This document shows, piece by piece, positions 63,930 to 64,000 of a stretch of 64,000 bases of DNA. This DNA comes from Apoda limacodes (lineage: Eukaryota; Arthropoda; Insecta; Lepidoptera; Limacodidae). The translations under genes and the position numbers were made by a program. The stretch covers positions 23,226,722 to 23,290,721 of the forward strand of contig OX291550.1 in assembly GCA_946406115.1 (NCBI GenBank), given 5' to 3'. Numbering within the stretch: position 1 is the first letter of the stretch; every line of letters starts with the position of its first letter. The notes beneath the pieces are model-generated. The model saw only the letters and a list, made by a program, of their open reading frames with translations. It searched no databases and was not told where the DNA came from.

Positions 63930-64000
63930 TCAACTACGTGCACACTACAAGCGAGCAATTGTAAGTTTTAACTTCAGCCAAAATATTTTACTTATAAATT
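63930..64000 (+). repeat. Short repeat shared with 39.2 kb, cut by the window end
   Basis: GTGCACACTACAAGCGAGCA then ATTGTAAGTTTTAACTTCAG matches 39,200-39,262. Confidence 0.65.

Overview
The window is A+T-rich eukaryotic nuclear DNA, most likely from a moth or butterfly. The grounds are intron/exon structure with GT-AG borders, no bacterial-style gene packing, and an abundance of dispersed repeats typical of Lepidoptera. These include a family opening with a palindromic GCGAGTCGGACTCGC block and closing with GGTACGGAACCCTAAA, tRNA-derived SINEs, Jockey/CR1-like and RTE-like retrotransposon pieces, and Tc1/mariner, pogo and foldback DNA transposons. The lepidopteran assignment is an inference from repeat style, not from a search.

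Only one convincing host gene is visible. Its last three coding exons lie on the + strand at 2103-2195, 4916-5080 and 5836-6353. All introns are phase 1, and the exons join into a 257-residue C-terminus: an acidic and proline-rich outer stalk, one membrane-spanning helix, and a tyrosine-containing inner tail. The 5' exons lie left of the window. Its introns hold a SINE in reverse orientation, a copy of the GCGAGTCGG repeat, inverted satellite-like units and a possible transposase remnant.

The remaining 57 kb (6.4-64 kb) looks intergenic and is a graveyard of mobile elements. From left to right: pogo/jerky-like transposase debris (8.1-8.4 kb), an RTE tail (10.1 kb), a retroelement C-terminal fragment (11.6-12.1 kb), a 5S-rRNA-bearing repeat (12.5-13.0 kb), a fairly long broken LINE on the - strand (14.7-15.8 kb), inverted and tandem repeats (18.8-19.3 kb), minisatellites (24.6 and 61.3 kb), two decayed reverse transcriptases (29.0 and 30.6-31.3 kb), a pogo-type element with TA duplication and a nested foldback (34.4-35.5 kb), a Tc1-like transposase with a damaged catalytic site (39.8-40.7 kb), a second 5S-bearing repeat (41.3 kb), an RTE piece lacking its RT core (55.0-55.9 kb), a mariner-type MITE (56.9-57.4 kb), another RT C-terminus (58.8-59.2 kb) and a 1.16-kb palindrome interrupted by a LINE tail (60.0-61.2 kb).

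No autonomous element looks intact, and I found no evidence of a new gene system. The structurally most interesting items are the two 5S-bearing composites with the same layout, the large palindrome carrying a one-sided insertion, the pogo-derived element that keeps the start of its transposase, and a SINE family with at least three different heads on one shared body.
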